From Pseudomonas chlororaphis (GTDB lineage: Bacteria; Pseudomonadota; Gammaproteobacteria; Pseudomonadales; Pseudomonadaceae), in the NCBI RefSeq assembly GCF_001921865.1, contig NZ_MSCT01000022.1:105754-169753 (forward strand): a DNA stretch of 64,000 nt. Direction: 5' to 3'. The notes beneath the pieces were generated by a model. That model was not told the DNA's origin. It saw nothing but the letters and a program-made list of their open reading frames with translations, and did not search any database. How positions within the stretch are numbered: position 1 is the stretch's first letter; every line of letters starts with the position of its first letter. Positions 56,640-64,000 of this stretch are shown here, one piece after another. Made by a program: the position numbers and the translations under genes.

Positions 56640-57122
56640 ATGCCAAACATGAAACTGGACGCCTACGACCGCAAGATTCTCGCTGCCCTGCAACGCGACG
56701 GTCGCCTGAGCAACGTGCAACTGGCGGACGAGATCGGCTTGTCCGCCTCGCCCTGCCTGCGCCGGGTGCGGATGCTGGAAGAAGCCGGAGTGATCCGCGG
56801 GTACCAGGCCGTCCTCGACCGCGACGAGGTCGGCCTGGGGCTGACGGTGTTCGTCGGGGTCAGGGTCGAGCGCCATACCGACGAGCATTCCGAGGCTTTT
56901 CACCGGGCGGTGACGGCGCTGCCGGAGGTGATTTCGGCGTTCCTGGTGTCCGGCGAGTCGGACTTCCTGCTGCAAGTGGTGGTGCCGGACCTGCGCGCCT
57001 ACGACCGTTTCCTCACCGGCAGCCTGCTGAAACTGCCGGGCGTCAGCGATATCCGCAGCAACTTCGCGATCCACACGGTGAAAACCCCGGGGGCTCTGCC
57101 CCTGGGGCATCTGCCGGCATGA
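56640..57122 (+). CDS. Lrp/AsnC-family transcriptional regulator
   Basis: 160 aa. N-terminal HTH (about 5-50: LDAYDRKILAALQRDGRLSN, then QLADEIGLSASPCLRRVRML) and C-terminal RAM ligand domain (about 70-150). It is divergent from the LysE gene with a 136-base shared region, so it most likely regulates that exporter in response to an amino acid. A second ATG at 56649 is a possible start. Confidence 0.9.
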   Translation: MPNMKLDAYDRKILAALQRDGRLSNVQLADEIGLSASPCLRRVRMLEEAGVIRGYQAVLDRDEVGLGLTVFVGVRVERHTDEHSEAFHRAVTALPEVISAFLVSGESDFLLQVVVPDLRAYDRFLTGSLLKLPGVSDIRSNFAIHTVKTPGALPLGHLPA

Positions 57123-57145
57123 CCCTGGGTCGCCGCTGGCGCGTC

Positions 57146-57209
57146 CTTCGGCCGCGGCTACAGGGTTCTTCGGGGCGCCTCGATCCTGCTTTTGTAGCCG
57201 CTGCCGAAG
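57146..57209. repeat. Inverted repeat of the TGTAGCCGCTGCC family, second copy
   Basis: CTTCGGCCGCGGCTACA (57146-57162) and TGTAGCCGCTGCCGAAG (57193-57209) pair at 16 of 17 positions, 30 bases apart. It sits in the 132-base gap between convergent lrp-like and lpd genes. Confidence 0.85.
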
Positions 57210-57254
57210 GCTGCGCAAGGCCCGTAGGGCCTCTGGCAATCTTGTGGCCTCGGT

Positions 57255-58655
57255 CTACATCTGCGTGGCCATGCCCTCCACATCCATCGCCGCCTGGCGC
57301 AAGGCCTCGGAGCGGGTCGGGTGCGGGTGGCAGGTCAGGGCGATGTCTTCGGCGGAGGCGGCGAACTCCATGGCCACGCAGTATTCGCCGATCATTTCGC
57401 TGACGCTCGGGCCGACTAAATGCACGCCGAGGATTTCGTCGGTCTGCGCGTCCGCCAGGACCTTGGCGAAACCCTCGGTCTCGTGGTTGATCTTGGCCCG
57501 GCTGTTGGCCGTGAAGGGAAACTTGCCGGCCTTGTAGGCACGGCCTTCGGCCTTGAGCTGCTCCTCGGTCTTGCCGACGCTGGCCAGCTCCGGCCGGGTG
57601 TAGATCACGCTGGGGATCAGCGCGTAATTGACCTCGCCGGCCTTGCCGACGATTTGCTCGATGCAGGCCATGGCTTCGTCTTCGGCCTTGTGCGCGAGCA
57701 TCGGCCCGGAGGTGACGTCGCCGATCACCCAGACCCCGGCCGCCGCGGTGCGGTGCCGCTGGTTGGCGAGCTGGCCGCGGGCGTCGGTGCCCAGGCCGAC
57801 GTTCTCCAGGCCCAGGCCCTGGGTATAGGGCCGGCGCCCGATGGCCACCAGCACGTAGTCGGCCTCCAGCTCCTCCGGCGTGCCGCCCGCCGCTGGCTCG
57901 ACGCTCAACTGCACACCGTCGGCCGAGCTGCTGGCGCGGGTGACCTTGGTCCCGAGCCTGAAGGCGATCCCCTGCTTGGCCAGGGCTCGTTGCAGGGTCT
58001 TGCCGGCCTCGGCGTCGACCCCGGGGCAGATCCGGTCGAGGTATTCGATCACCGTCACCTCGGCGCCCAGGCGCCGCCATACCGAGCCCAGCTCCAGGCC
58101 GATCACCCCGGCGCCGATCACCACCAGGTGCCTGGGCACCTCGCCGAGGGCCAGCGCCCCGGTGGAATCGAGAATGCGCCGGTTGTCGATCTCCACCCCG
58201 GGCAGCGGCGTCGGTTCGGAGCCGGTGGCGATCACGATGTCCTTGGCTTCCAGCCGGGTCTGGGCGCCGGCGCTGTCGGTCACCGTGACCTGGCCCGGGC
58301 CGTCGATATGGCCCCAGCCCTTGATCCAGTCGACCTTGTTCTTGCGAAACAGGAACTCGACGCCCTTGGTCAGGCCCGCCACGCTGTCGTCCTTCTGTTT
58401 CATCATCTGGGCGAGGTTGAGGCGCGGCTGGACCTCGATGCCCAGCTCGGCGAATGCCTTGCCGGTGGCCGCCTCGTACAGCTCCGAAGCATGCAGCAAG
58501 GCCTTGGACGGCATGCAGCCGACGTTCAGGCAGGTGCCGCCGAGGGTCGCGCGGCCTTCGACGCAGGCTGCCTTGAGCCCCAGCTGGCCGGCGCGGATGG
58601 CGGCGTTGTAGCCACCGGGACCTCCACCGAGGATGACGACGTCGTAGCGGCTCAT
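57255..58655 (-). CDS. lpdA: Dihydrolipoyl dehydrogenase
   Basis: 466 aa FAD enzyme. The FAD motif GGGPGGYNA is at 10-18 and the redox disulfide GGTCLNVGC at 39-47 (Cys42 and Cys47); IGAGVIGLELGSV is the NAD site, and the C-terminal HPHPTRSEAL has the catalytic His. It starts at ATG 58655 with GGAG at the right distance. It stands alone, without E1/E2 genes nearby, so it resembles the Pseudomonas Lpd3 type rather than the pyruvate- or branched-chain-operon copy. It may serve several lipoyl enzymes. Confidence 0.9.
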   Translation of the reverse strand: MSRYDVVILGGGPGGYNAAIRAGQLGLKAACVEGRATLGGTCLNVGCMPSKALLHASELYEAATGKAFAELGIEVQPRLNLAQMMKQKDDSVAGLTKGVEFLFRKNKVDWIKGWGHIDGPGQVTVTDSAGAQTRLEAKDIVIATGSEPTPLPGVEIDNRRILDSTGALALGEVPRHLVVIGAGVIGLELGSVWRRLGAEVTVIEYLDRICPGVDAEAGKTLQRALAKQGIAFRLGTKVTRASSSADGVQLSVEPAAGGTPEELEADYVLVAIGRRPYTQGLGLENVGLGTDARGQLANQRHRTAAAGVWVIGDVTSGPMLAHKAEDEAMACIEQIVGKAGEVNYALIPSVIYTRPELASVGKTEEQLKAEGRAYKAGKFPFTANSRAKINHETEGFAKVLADAQTDEILGVHLVGPSVSEMIGEYCVAMEFAASAEDIALTCHPHPTRSEALRQAAMDVEGMATQM

Positions 58656-58767
58656 GGCTGTTCTCCTGCAATCGACAAAGAAAGGGTTCAAGGCGAGTCG
58701 AATAAAAAATTACGACCGTAATATGAGCGCGCGAAACCGCTGCGGTCAAGCAGGAGAGCACGCCCCT

Positions 58768-58856
58768 GTGTAGGAGCGAGCTTGCTCGCGATCCGCGCAG
58801 CGGCCATTGATCGCGGTGTTCGATCTGGCGCTATCGCGAGCAAGCTCGCTCCTACA
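58768..58856. repeat. REP doublet
   Basis: GTGTAGGAGCGAGCTTGCTC-type unit at 58768-58792 and its inverted partner at 58831-58856. They lie between the lpdA start and the 3' end of the cytidylyltransferase gene. The 220-base gap holds nothing else I can assign. Confidence 0.9.
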
Positions 58857-58874
58857 AGGGGTGGTGGGGGGTGT

Positions 58875-59807
58875 TCAGGTCCACCAGTAGCGCACCAGGT
58901 GGAAGAAGATCGGCGCGGCGAAGCACACCGAATCCAGGCGGTCGAGCATGCCGCCGTGGCCCTCGATCATGTGGCCCCAGTCTTTCACCCCGCGGTCGCG
59001 CTTGATCGCCGACATGACGATGCCGCCGGCAAACCCCAGCAGGTTGATCAATAGCGCGATAAGGAACGACTGCCAGGCGTTGAACGGGGTGATCCACCAC
59101 AGCGCGCCGCCGATCAGCGAGGCCAGCAGGATGCCGCCGACAAAGCCTTCCACGGTCTTGGACGGCGACAGGCGCGGGGCGATCTTGCGTTTGCCGAAGA
59201 GTTTTCCACAGACGTACTGCAACACGTCCGACATCTGCACCACGATCACCAGGTAGGCGATCAACAGCAGGTTGCGCCCTTCGTAGCCGGCGATATCCAG
59301 GGTCAGCAGCGCCGGCACGAACGACACGCAGAACACCGCGATCATCAGGCCCCACTGGACCTTGGAGGCGCGCTCGAGGAAGTGTGTGGCGTCGCCGCCC
59401 AGGGACGCGAGGATCGGCAGCAGCAGGAACACATAGACCGGGATGAAGATCGAGAACAGCCCGTACCAATCGAAATAGATCAGCAGGTACTGCACGGGCA
59501 GCGCCAGGTAGAAGGCCGCCACCAGCGCCGGGTAGTCGCTGCGCCGGGTCGGCATCAGAGTCAGGAACTCGCGCAGGGCGTAGAAGGACACCGCGTAGAA
59601 CAGCAGGATCACCGCGCTGGTGCCGAGCCAGAAAGCGATGCCGATCACCAGCACCATCACCCACCAGGCGTTGATACGGGCGTTGAGGTTATCGATCACC
59701 GAGTTCGGCGCGCCGCCGGTGCGCAGCTTGAGCACGAAGCCGATCAGCGAGGCCAGTACCAGGACCGCGCCGATCCCGCCGAACAACATCAGGGTTTGTC
59801 TATCCAT
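58875..59807 (-). CDS. CdsA-like phosphatidate cytidylyltransferase
   Basis: 310 aa, about eight TM helices. The CDP-diglyceride synthase C-terminal signature is present: SAIKRDRGVKDWG, then HGGMLDRLDS. It is expected to make CDP-diacylglycerol from phosphatidate and CTP. Because Pseudomonas carries its housekeeping cdsA in the uppS-dxr-bamA region, this is probably a second, dedicated copy. It starts 1 base after the acyltransferase stop and is the last gene of the five-gene operon. Confidence 0.88.
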   Translation of the reverse strand: MDRQTLMLFGGIGAVLVLASLIGFVLKLRTGGAPNSVIDNLNARINAWWVMVLVIGIAFWLGTSAVILLFYAVSFYALREFLTLMPTRRSDYPALVAAFYLALPVQYLLIYFDWYGLFSIFIPVYVFLLLPILASLGGDATHFLERASKVQWGLMIAVFCVSFVPALLTLDIAGYEGRNLLLIAYLVIVVQMSDVLQYVCGKLFGKRKIAPRLSPSKTVEGFVGGILLASLIGGALWWITPFNAWQSFLIALLINLLGFAGGIVMSAIKRDRGVKDWGHMIEGHGGMLDRLDSVCFAAPIFFHLVRYWWT

Positions 59808-59808
59808 C

Positions 59809-60432
59809 TCAGGAATGCTCCGGGGCCAGGGCCAGCAGCGCCGCGCGGCTGCGTTCGAGGAAGTGCGCCTTGCTCTCGTCGTCTTCGAGGGACAACGGCG
59901 CGCCGAAGCTGGTGGTGCACAGCAGCGGCAGGGGCAGGAAGCGGCCCTTGGGCATTACGCGGTTGAGGTTGGCGATCCACACCGGAATCACCTGGGCCTG
60001 TGGGTAACTTTTCGCCAGGTGGTACAGGCCGCTCTTGAACGGCAGCAGGCCGTCTTCCTCCAGGTTGCGCGTGCCCTCGGGAAAGATGATCAGCGAATCG
60101 CCGTCGGCCAGGGCTTCGAGCATCGGTTGCAGGGGGTTATCCACAGGCTCCCTGGGCTCGCGTTCGATCAGCACGCCGTTGAACACGCGGTTGATGATGT
60201 AGCGGCGCAGCGGGCTGGCCTGCCAGTAATCGGCGCCGGCCACCGGCCGCGTCATCTTGCGCAGCGCGGGCGGCAGCGAGGCCCAGAGCAGCACGAAGTC
60301 GCCGTGGCTGCTGTGGTTGGCGAAGTAGATGCGTTGCACCGCCTGCGGCCCGCAACCGAGCCACAGGCTGCGGGCTCCGGTGATGGTACGGGCGGCGGAG
60401 GTGATGAGGGTGGCGACCAGGGGTTCGAGCAT
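59809..60432 (-). CDS. PlsC-like lysophospholipid acyltransferase
   Basis: 207 aa, shorter than housekeeping PlsC (256 aa at 3645). Motif I is the full HX4D form, NHSSHGD, and motif III FPEGTR is intact. AAGGA precedes the start by about 6 bases. It lies 9 bases after the small membrane protein gene and 1 base before the cdsA-like gene, so it probably makes the phosphatidate used there. Confidence 0.88.
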   Translation of the reverse strand: MLEPLVATLITSAARTITGARSLWLGCGPQAVQRIYFANHSSHGDFVLLWASLPPALRKMTRPVAGADYWQASPLRRYIINRVFNGVLIEREPREPVDNPLQPMLEALADGDSLIIFPEGTRNLEEDGLLPFKSGLYHLAKSYPQAQVIPVWIANLNRVMPKGRFLPLPLLCTTSFGAPLSLEDDESKAHFLERSRAALLALAPEHS

Positions 60433-60441
60433 GAGAATTCC

Positions 60442-60897
60442 TTATCCGGCGACGACCAGCCAGGGGCTGGCGAGGATGAAGCCCAGTGTCAGCAGTACTT
60501 GCGCGGCCAAGAGTTGGGTCTGCCGGCGCAACAGGTTCAGGGCGCCGCGGCTGCGTTGTGGCCAGGCCCGGCCGCCGGCGCCCGGCGGTTGCAGGCCCAG
60601 CGCCGCCAGCGCCTCGTCCACGGCAATGCTGCGTTCGACCAGCGGCAGCGGGCTGTCCGCCACGCGCTGGAACAGCTCGGCGTCGAAGGCCACCCGTAGC
60701 GCCCAGTACTTTTGCAGCACGCCCAGGAGCAGCAGGGCCAGGCTCAGGGCGATGGCCCACGGGCTAGAGAGGCCGAGCAGCCATTGGCCGAGGCCGAACA
60801 GCGCGCCGAGCAAGGCCAGGCCTGTGGATAACAGGTCCAGCGCGTGCCCGCGGCGCAGCAGGCTGGCCACGGCGTGCAATTCCATATCAGTGGTCAT
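60442..60897 (-). CDS. Small membrane protein of unknown function
   Basis: 151 aa. Three hydrophobic segments are visible (about 24-44, 45-64 and 130-150) with a charged stretch between. There is no CDP-alcohol phosphatidyltransferase motif (DGx2ARx8Gx3Dx3D), so it is not a headgroup transferase in disguise. It overlaps the phosphatase gene by 11 bases, with a GGAG 7 bases before ATG. Its role in the operon is unknown; an assembly or regulatory partner for the membrane enzymes is possible. Confidence 0.75.
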   Translation of the reverse strand: MTTDMELHAVASLLRRGHALDLLSTGLALLGALFGLGQWLLGLSSPWAIALSLALLLLGVLQKYWALRVAFDAELFQRVADSPLPLVERSIAVDEALAALGLQPPGAGGRAWPQRSRGALNLLRRQTQLLAAQVLLTLGFILASPWLVVAG

Positions 60898-62227
60898 GGG
60901 CAGGCTCCGCAGCGGTGGATAACGCTTCCAGGGCCTGACGGTGCGCGGGGTGCAGGACGATGTGCGGGCGCGCGCGGCGGATCTGCACGATGGCCGCGTC
61001 GACGCTGGCGGCGCGGCCTGTGGACAACAGCCAGGCGGCGATGGCGGTGGCGCTGCGCGAGTAGCCCAGGGCGCAGCAGACCAGCAGCGGCCCCTGTTCG
61101 CGCAGGCGCTCGATGGCCTGCGCGGCCTCGCGGCACTGCTCGGGGGTGGGCGCGGTCAGGTCGAGCACCGGCACGCAGCGATAAGGCAGATGGCGGCCGT
61201 CCAGGGACAGCTCGGCGCACAGGTCGACCACCGCGCTGAACGGGCTGTCCTGCAACTCGCCCGGGGTCGGAATGCGCCCCAGCCAGACGTTATCCACAAC
61301 TTCGTCGGGCTGGGGATGGGCTTTCGTCCACCACCGCGAATTGATCCAGGCCGCTGCCAGGTACGGCGCCAGCAGCCAGCGGGTGGCGCTGCCCAGGCGG
61401 CCGTCCGCGCCCTTCTGGAAACCCTGGGCGTCGAACAGCGCGTAGTTCAGCGCCACCAGCAGCAACGCCAGCGCCGGCCACAGCAACCACAGCCAGGCGC
61501 CGCCGCAGGACCACGCCAGCACCGTGAACGCCGCGGCGCCGAGGGCATAGCGCAGCGCCAGGCGCCAACGTTGGCGATCGCGGGCCAGGCGCAGGCTGTG
61601 CAGCATCCCGGGACGGTCCAGCGGCCACAGCCAGACGCACAGCCAGCCGGCCAGGGCGCCTGTGGGTACGTCGATAAAGTGGTGTTGATAAGTGGTCAGC
61701 ACCGACACCCCGATCAGGGCGAACCAGCCATGCACCAGCCAGCGCCAGACGCCCTGGGTATGCCGCGCGTAGCAGGTCCAGAGCACCACCAGCAGGGCGA
61801 TGTGCAGCGACGGCGCCTGGTTGAATGGTTTGTCGAAGCCGGCCAGCACATCGAACAGCCAGCCGAACACGCCGTCCAGTTCCGGCCGGGAGAAGGTGAA
61901 ACGCAACGGCCAGAGCAGGAAGCAGCTGACGGCGATGACCTGCGCGGTCAGCAGGCGCAAGGCGTGGCGTTTAAGCTCCAGGCGGCTGTTGGGCAACAGC
62001 AGGGAAAAGCCGTACAGCAGGTCGATCGACCAGTAGGGCACGATGCTCCAGGCCCAGAACGGCATATGCCGCTCCCAGTCGAACACCAGGCTGCCGACGT
62101 CGGCGCGCTGCGCGGTGACCCAGGTGGCTAAGCCATAGGTGCTGAAAAACAGCGGTGCCAACAGCAGCAGCCAGAGCACCGCGGGTTTCAGCAGGCCGGG
62201 TTCGCGGGTGGCGGCGCCGCTCATCAT
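60887..62227 (-). CDS. PAP2 phosphatase - dual-specificity phosphatase fusion
   Basis: 446 aa. The N-terminal half is a PAP2-type membrane phosphatase or phosphotransferase with PSLH (139-142, His142) and HHFID (182-186), the acid-phosphatase site. The C-terminal soluble domain (about 312-440) is a dual-specificity phosphatase with WLGRIP, general acid Asp356, and the CX5R loop C385-ALGYS-R391. The usual HC before the loop is CC (Cys384), a notable change. The ATG at 62227 overlaps the upstream stop by 4 bases. Such fusions may dephosphorylate a phospholipid headgroup; no substrate is proven. Confidence 0.87.
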   Translation of the reverse strand: MMSGAATREPGLLKPAVLWLLLLAPLFFSTYGLATWVTAQRADVGSLVFDWERHMPFWAWSIVPYWSIDLLYGFSLLLPNSRLELKRHALRLLTAQVIAVSCFLLWPLRFTFSRPELDGVFGWLFDVLAGFDKPFNQAPSLHIALLVVLWTCYARHTQGVWRWLVHGWFALIGVSVLTTYQHHFIDVPTGALAGWLCVWLWPLDRPGMLHSLRLARDRQRWRLALRYALGAAAFTVLAWSCGGAWLWLLWPALALLLVALNYALFDAQGFQKGADGRLGSATRWLLAPYLAAAWINSRWWTKAHPQPDEVVDNVWLGRIPTPGELQDSPFSAVVDLCAELSLDGRHLPYRCVPVLDLTAPTPEQCREAAQAIERLREQGPLLVCCALGYSRSATAIAAWLLSTGRAASVDAAIVQIRRARPHIVLHPAHRQALEALSTAAEPAHDH

Positions 62228-63981
62228 TGCACCCGCTGCGCCAGCGACACGCTGAAAATGCCCCACTGGTCGACGCGCAGGGTGATCCGGCGAAAGCCCG
62301 CGGCCTCCACCAACTGGTCCATTTCCGCCTGGGTCCGCCGGCGCATCACCCAGGCCTGCCCCTCGCGGTGGCTGGTCAGGGCGCGGGCGATCAGCTCCAA
62401 CTGCGGGTGCCACGGCTGCCCGGTATAGACCAGGTAACCGCCGGGTTCCACGGCGGCGGCCAGGCCCGCCAGGGAGTCGCCGACCATCTGGTTGTCGGCG
62501 AACAACTCGTACAGGCCCGAAACCACCGCGAGGGTCGGTTTGGGCTCCAGGGCCGCGAGGTCCTGGCGGTCGAAGGCGTCGCCTTTGACGAAACGGGCGA
62601 TCTGGCCCAGGCCCTTCTCGGCGATCAGCGCGCTGCCGTCGCGCACGTTGATGTCGCTGTAGTCGCGCAACAGGATCGACTCGGGCAGCGGGCTGACGCC
62701 TTGCAAGGCTTCGAGAATGTAGCGCCCGTGGCCGGCGGCGATGTCGACGATGCGTACTTCGCGGCTCTGGTCGCGGAGTTTTTCCATGGCCAGGCGCAGC
62801 AGTTCTTCCACATGCAGCTTGCGTTGGCGGATGCCGCGCCAGCCGATGGAGTCCAGGTAGTTGCGGTCGATTGCCCGGCCCAGGGCCGAGGTGCCGGTCG
62901 GCTGGTTGCGGTACACGTAGTCCAGGGTGCTGCCGGAGTCGAAACCGGTGTCGAAGCCCAGCTTGACCCCGGCCGAGAGCCGGCTGCCCAGGCGCATGCT
63001 GGCGCGGGTCAGGCGCCAGTAGAGGTCGCGCGGGGAGTTATGCGGCAGCGGCGCCGCCAGCGCCTCGGACTCGGCGCAGGTGGCGCCCAGGCGGTCGGCG
63101 TCGAGCAGGGCAGGGCGCTGCAGCGGCCGGGCGAAGTTCTGCAGGATGAAGCGCCGGGCGCTGGCGACGGCCGGACCCCGGGCCCGTTCGCCGAGGGTGT
63201 CGTGGAAGAACCCCGGGAGGAGGTGTTTTTCCTTGTGCAGGCTGCCCAGGCGCTCGAAGAACTGCTCCTGGGGCTTGCGATGGACAACGAAGTCGGCGCC
63301 GGAAATCAGCAACTGGGTCGGCACCTGGATCGCCTGGGCGTCGGCCACCACCCGTTCGGCGGCTTCGTACAGGCCCAGCAGCACGTTGACCGAAATGGCC
63401 TTGGTGATCAGCGGGTCGCTGTCGTAGGAGGCCACGCGCTGCGGGTCGTGGCTGAGGAAGCGCGCCTTGACGTAGCTGTTGACGAAGAAGTTGCCGCGAA
63501 AGCGCCGCATCAAGGCCAGCCCGGGGCGGGCGAAAGGCACGTAGAGCTTGACCTTGAACGCCGGCGACGCCAGCACCAGGGCGCGAATGCGCGGCGCATA
63601 GTCATGGACCCAGGTGGCGGCGATCACCGCACCGACGCTCTGGGCCACTACCGCCATGTGCTCTTCGTCGATGCCGTGGCTGGTCCGCAGGTGGTCGCAG
63701 AAGGTCTGCACGTCGCGCACGCTGGTGGCAAAGCTTGGGCTGTCGCCCCGGGCGCCGGGCGACTGGCCGTGGCCGCGGGCGTCCCAGGCGAAGAAATCGA
63801 ATTGCGGCAGGTCCAGTTCGTCCACCAGGTGGGCGATGCGCGCCGAGTGTTCGTGGCCGCGGTGGAACAGCAGCACCGCCTGGCGCGGCGCGTCCGCCGC
63901 CGGCGCGGTGGCCGGCCAGTGGCGGTAGAACAGCTCGACGCCGTCGTGGGTGGTGAAGGTCTGGTTCTGAGCTTCGCGCAT
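62224..63981 (-). CDS. Alpha/beta hydrolase - class I SAM methyltransferase fusion
   Basis: 585 aa. The N-terminal hydrolase (about 1-285) has nucleophile Ser115 in AQSVG (first Gly of GxSxG replaced by Ala), Asp230 and His260, completing a plausible triad. The C-terminal methyltransferase (about 385-585) has motif I VDIAAGHGRY (412-421). The N-terminal half resembles lysophospholipases and monoacylglycerol lipases (AWDARGHGQSPG). The ATG at 63981 has a good AAGGAAG. It is the first gene visible of the operon, but the operon could extend past the window end, 19 bases upstream. Confidence 0.87.
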   Translation of the reverse strand: MREAQNQTFTTHDGVELFYRHWPATAPAADAPRQAVLLFHRGHEHSARIAHLVDELDLPQFDFFAWDARGHGQSPGARGDSPSFATSVRDVQTFCDHLRTSHGIDEEHMAVVAQSVGAVIAATWVHDYAPRIRALVLASPAFKVKLYVPFARPGLALMRRFRGNFFVNSYVKARFLSHDPQRVASYDSDPLITKAISVNVLLGLYEAAERVVADAQAIQVPTQLLISGADFVVHRKPQEQFFERLGSLHKEKHLLPGFFHDTLGERARGPAVASARRFILQNFARPLQRPALLDADRLGATCAESEALAAPLPHNSPRDLYWRLTRASMRLGSRLSAGVKLGFDTGFDSGSTLDYVYRNQPTGTSALGRAIDRNYLDSIGWRGIRQRKLHVEELLRLAMEKLRDQSREVRIVDIAAGHGRYILEALQGVSPLPESILLRDYSDINVRDGSALIAEKGLGQIARFVKGDAFDRQDLAALEPKPTLAVVSGLYELFADNQMVGDSLAGLAAAVEPGGYLVYTGQPWHPQLELIARALTSHREGQAWVMRRRTQAEMDQLVEAAGFRRITLRVDQWGIFSVSLAQRVQ

Positions 63982-64000
63982 GGCAACTTCCTTATTCCGA

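Noticed and set aside
60442..60897. Small membrane protein as a CDP-alcohol phosphatidyltransferase
   Set aside because: The family motif DGx2ARx8Gx3Dx3D is absent and the protein is too short.

Overview
The window is a chromosomal replication-origin region of a Pseudomonas, most likely of the fluorescens/protegens/chlororaphis lineage. Genus evidence is the order rpmH-rnpA-yidD-yidC-mnmE-mnmG-rsmG-parA-parB-atp operon-glmU-glmR-glmS on one side and dnaA-dnaN-recF-gyrB on the other, together with parS sites of the GTTCCACGTGGAAC type, Pseudomonas-style REP repeats (core GTAGGAGCGAGCTTGCTCGCGAT) and a complete common-polysaccharide-antigen (A-band) LPS cluster. The species is inference. Gene density is high and GC-rich; I see no rRNA, tRNA, CRISPR array, prophage or insertion sequence.

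Layout. 1-4.4 kb: glyQ-glyS, gmhB and plsC. 4.5-10.3 kb: a sensory block with a CHASE2 histidine kinase, a secreted FecR-domain protein, aquaporin Z, a small exported protein and an OmpR-type response regulator. 10.4-16.7 kb: dnaA-dnaN-recF-gyrB on the minus strand, with two parS sites inside recF. 16.65-17.2 kb: the primary oriC, with four perfect DnaA boxes. 17.2-21.2 kb: rpmH, rnpA, yidD, yidC, mnmE. 21.2-21.7 kb: a second gene-free, AT-rich stretch with a cluster of DnaA-box-like sites upstream of mnmG. 21.7-26 kb: mnmG, rsmG, parA, parB. 26-33.2 kb: the nine-gene F1Fo ATP synthase operon atpIBEFHAGDC. 33.3-37.5 kb: glmU-glmR-glmS (UDP-GlcNAc synthesis). 37.7-40.4 kb: a LysR regulator, a glutathione transferase and an FMN-split-barrel protein.

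40.5-55.7 kb: the D-rhamnan A-band LPS locus. The minus-strand operon rmd-gmd-wbpW-wzm-wzt-wbpX-wbpY-wbpZ makes GDP-D-rhamnose, polymerises it and exports it by an ABC transporter. A divergent plus-strand operon of two paralogous glycosyltransferases, two paralogous methyltransferases and an acyltransferase matches the P. aeruginosa PA5455-PA5459 arrangement and probably modifies or caps the chain. 55.8-58.7 kb: a LysE exporter with a divergent Lrp/AsnC regulator, then a stand-alone dihydrolipoyl dehydrogenase.

58.9-64 kb: a tightly coupled minus-strand operon of five proteins: an alpha/beta-hydrolase-methyltransferase fusion, a PAP2-dual-specificity-phosphatase fusion, a small membrane protein, a PlsC-like acyltransferase and a CdsA-like cytidylyltransferase. 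It looks like an accessory phospholipid synthesis or remodelling pathway. I consider it the best candidate here for an undercharacterised system, although the gene families themselves are known. REP-type inverted repeats sit at four of the five convergent gene junctions, and perfect 9-bp DnaA boxes are strongly over-represented except in the LPS cluster.
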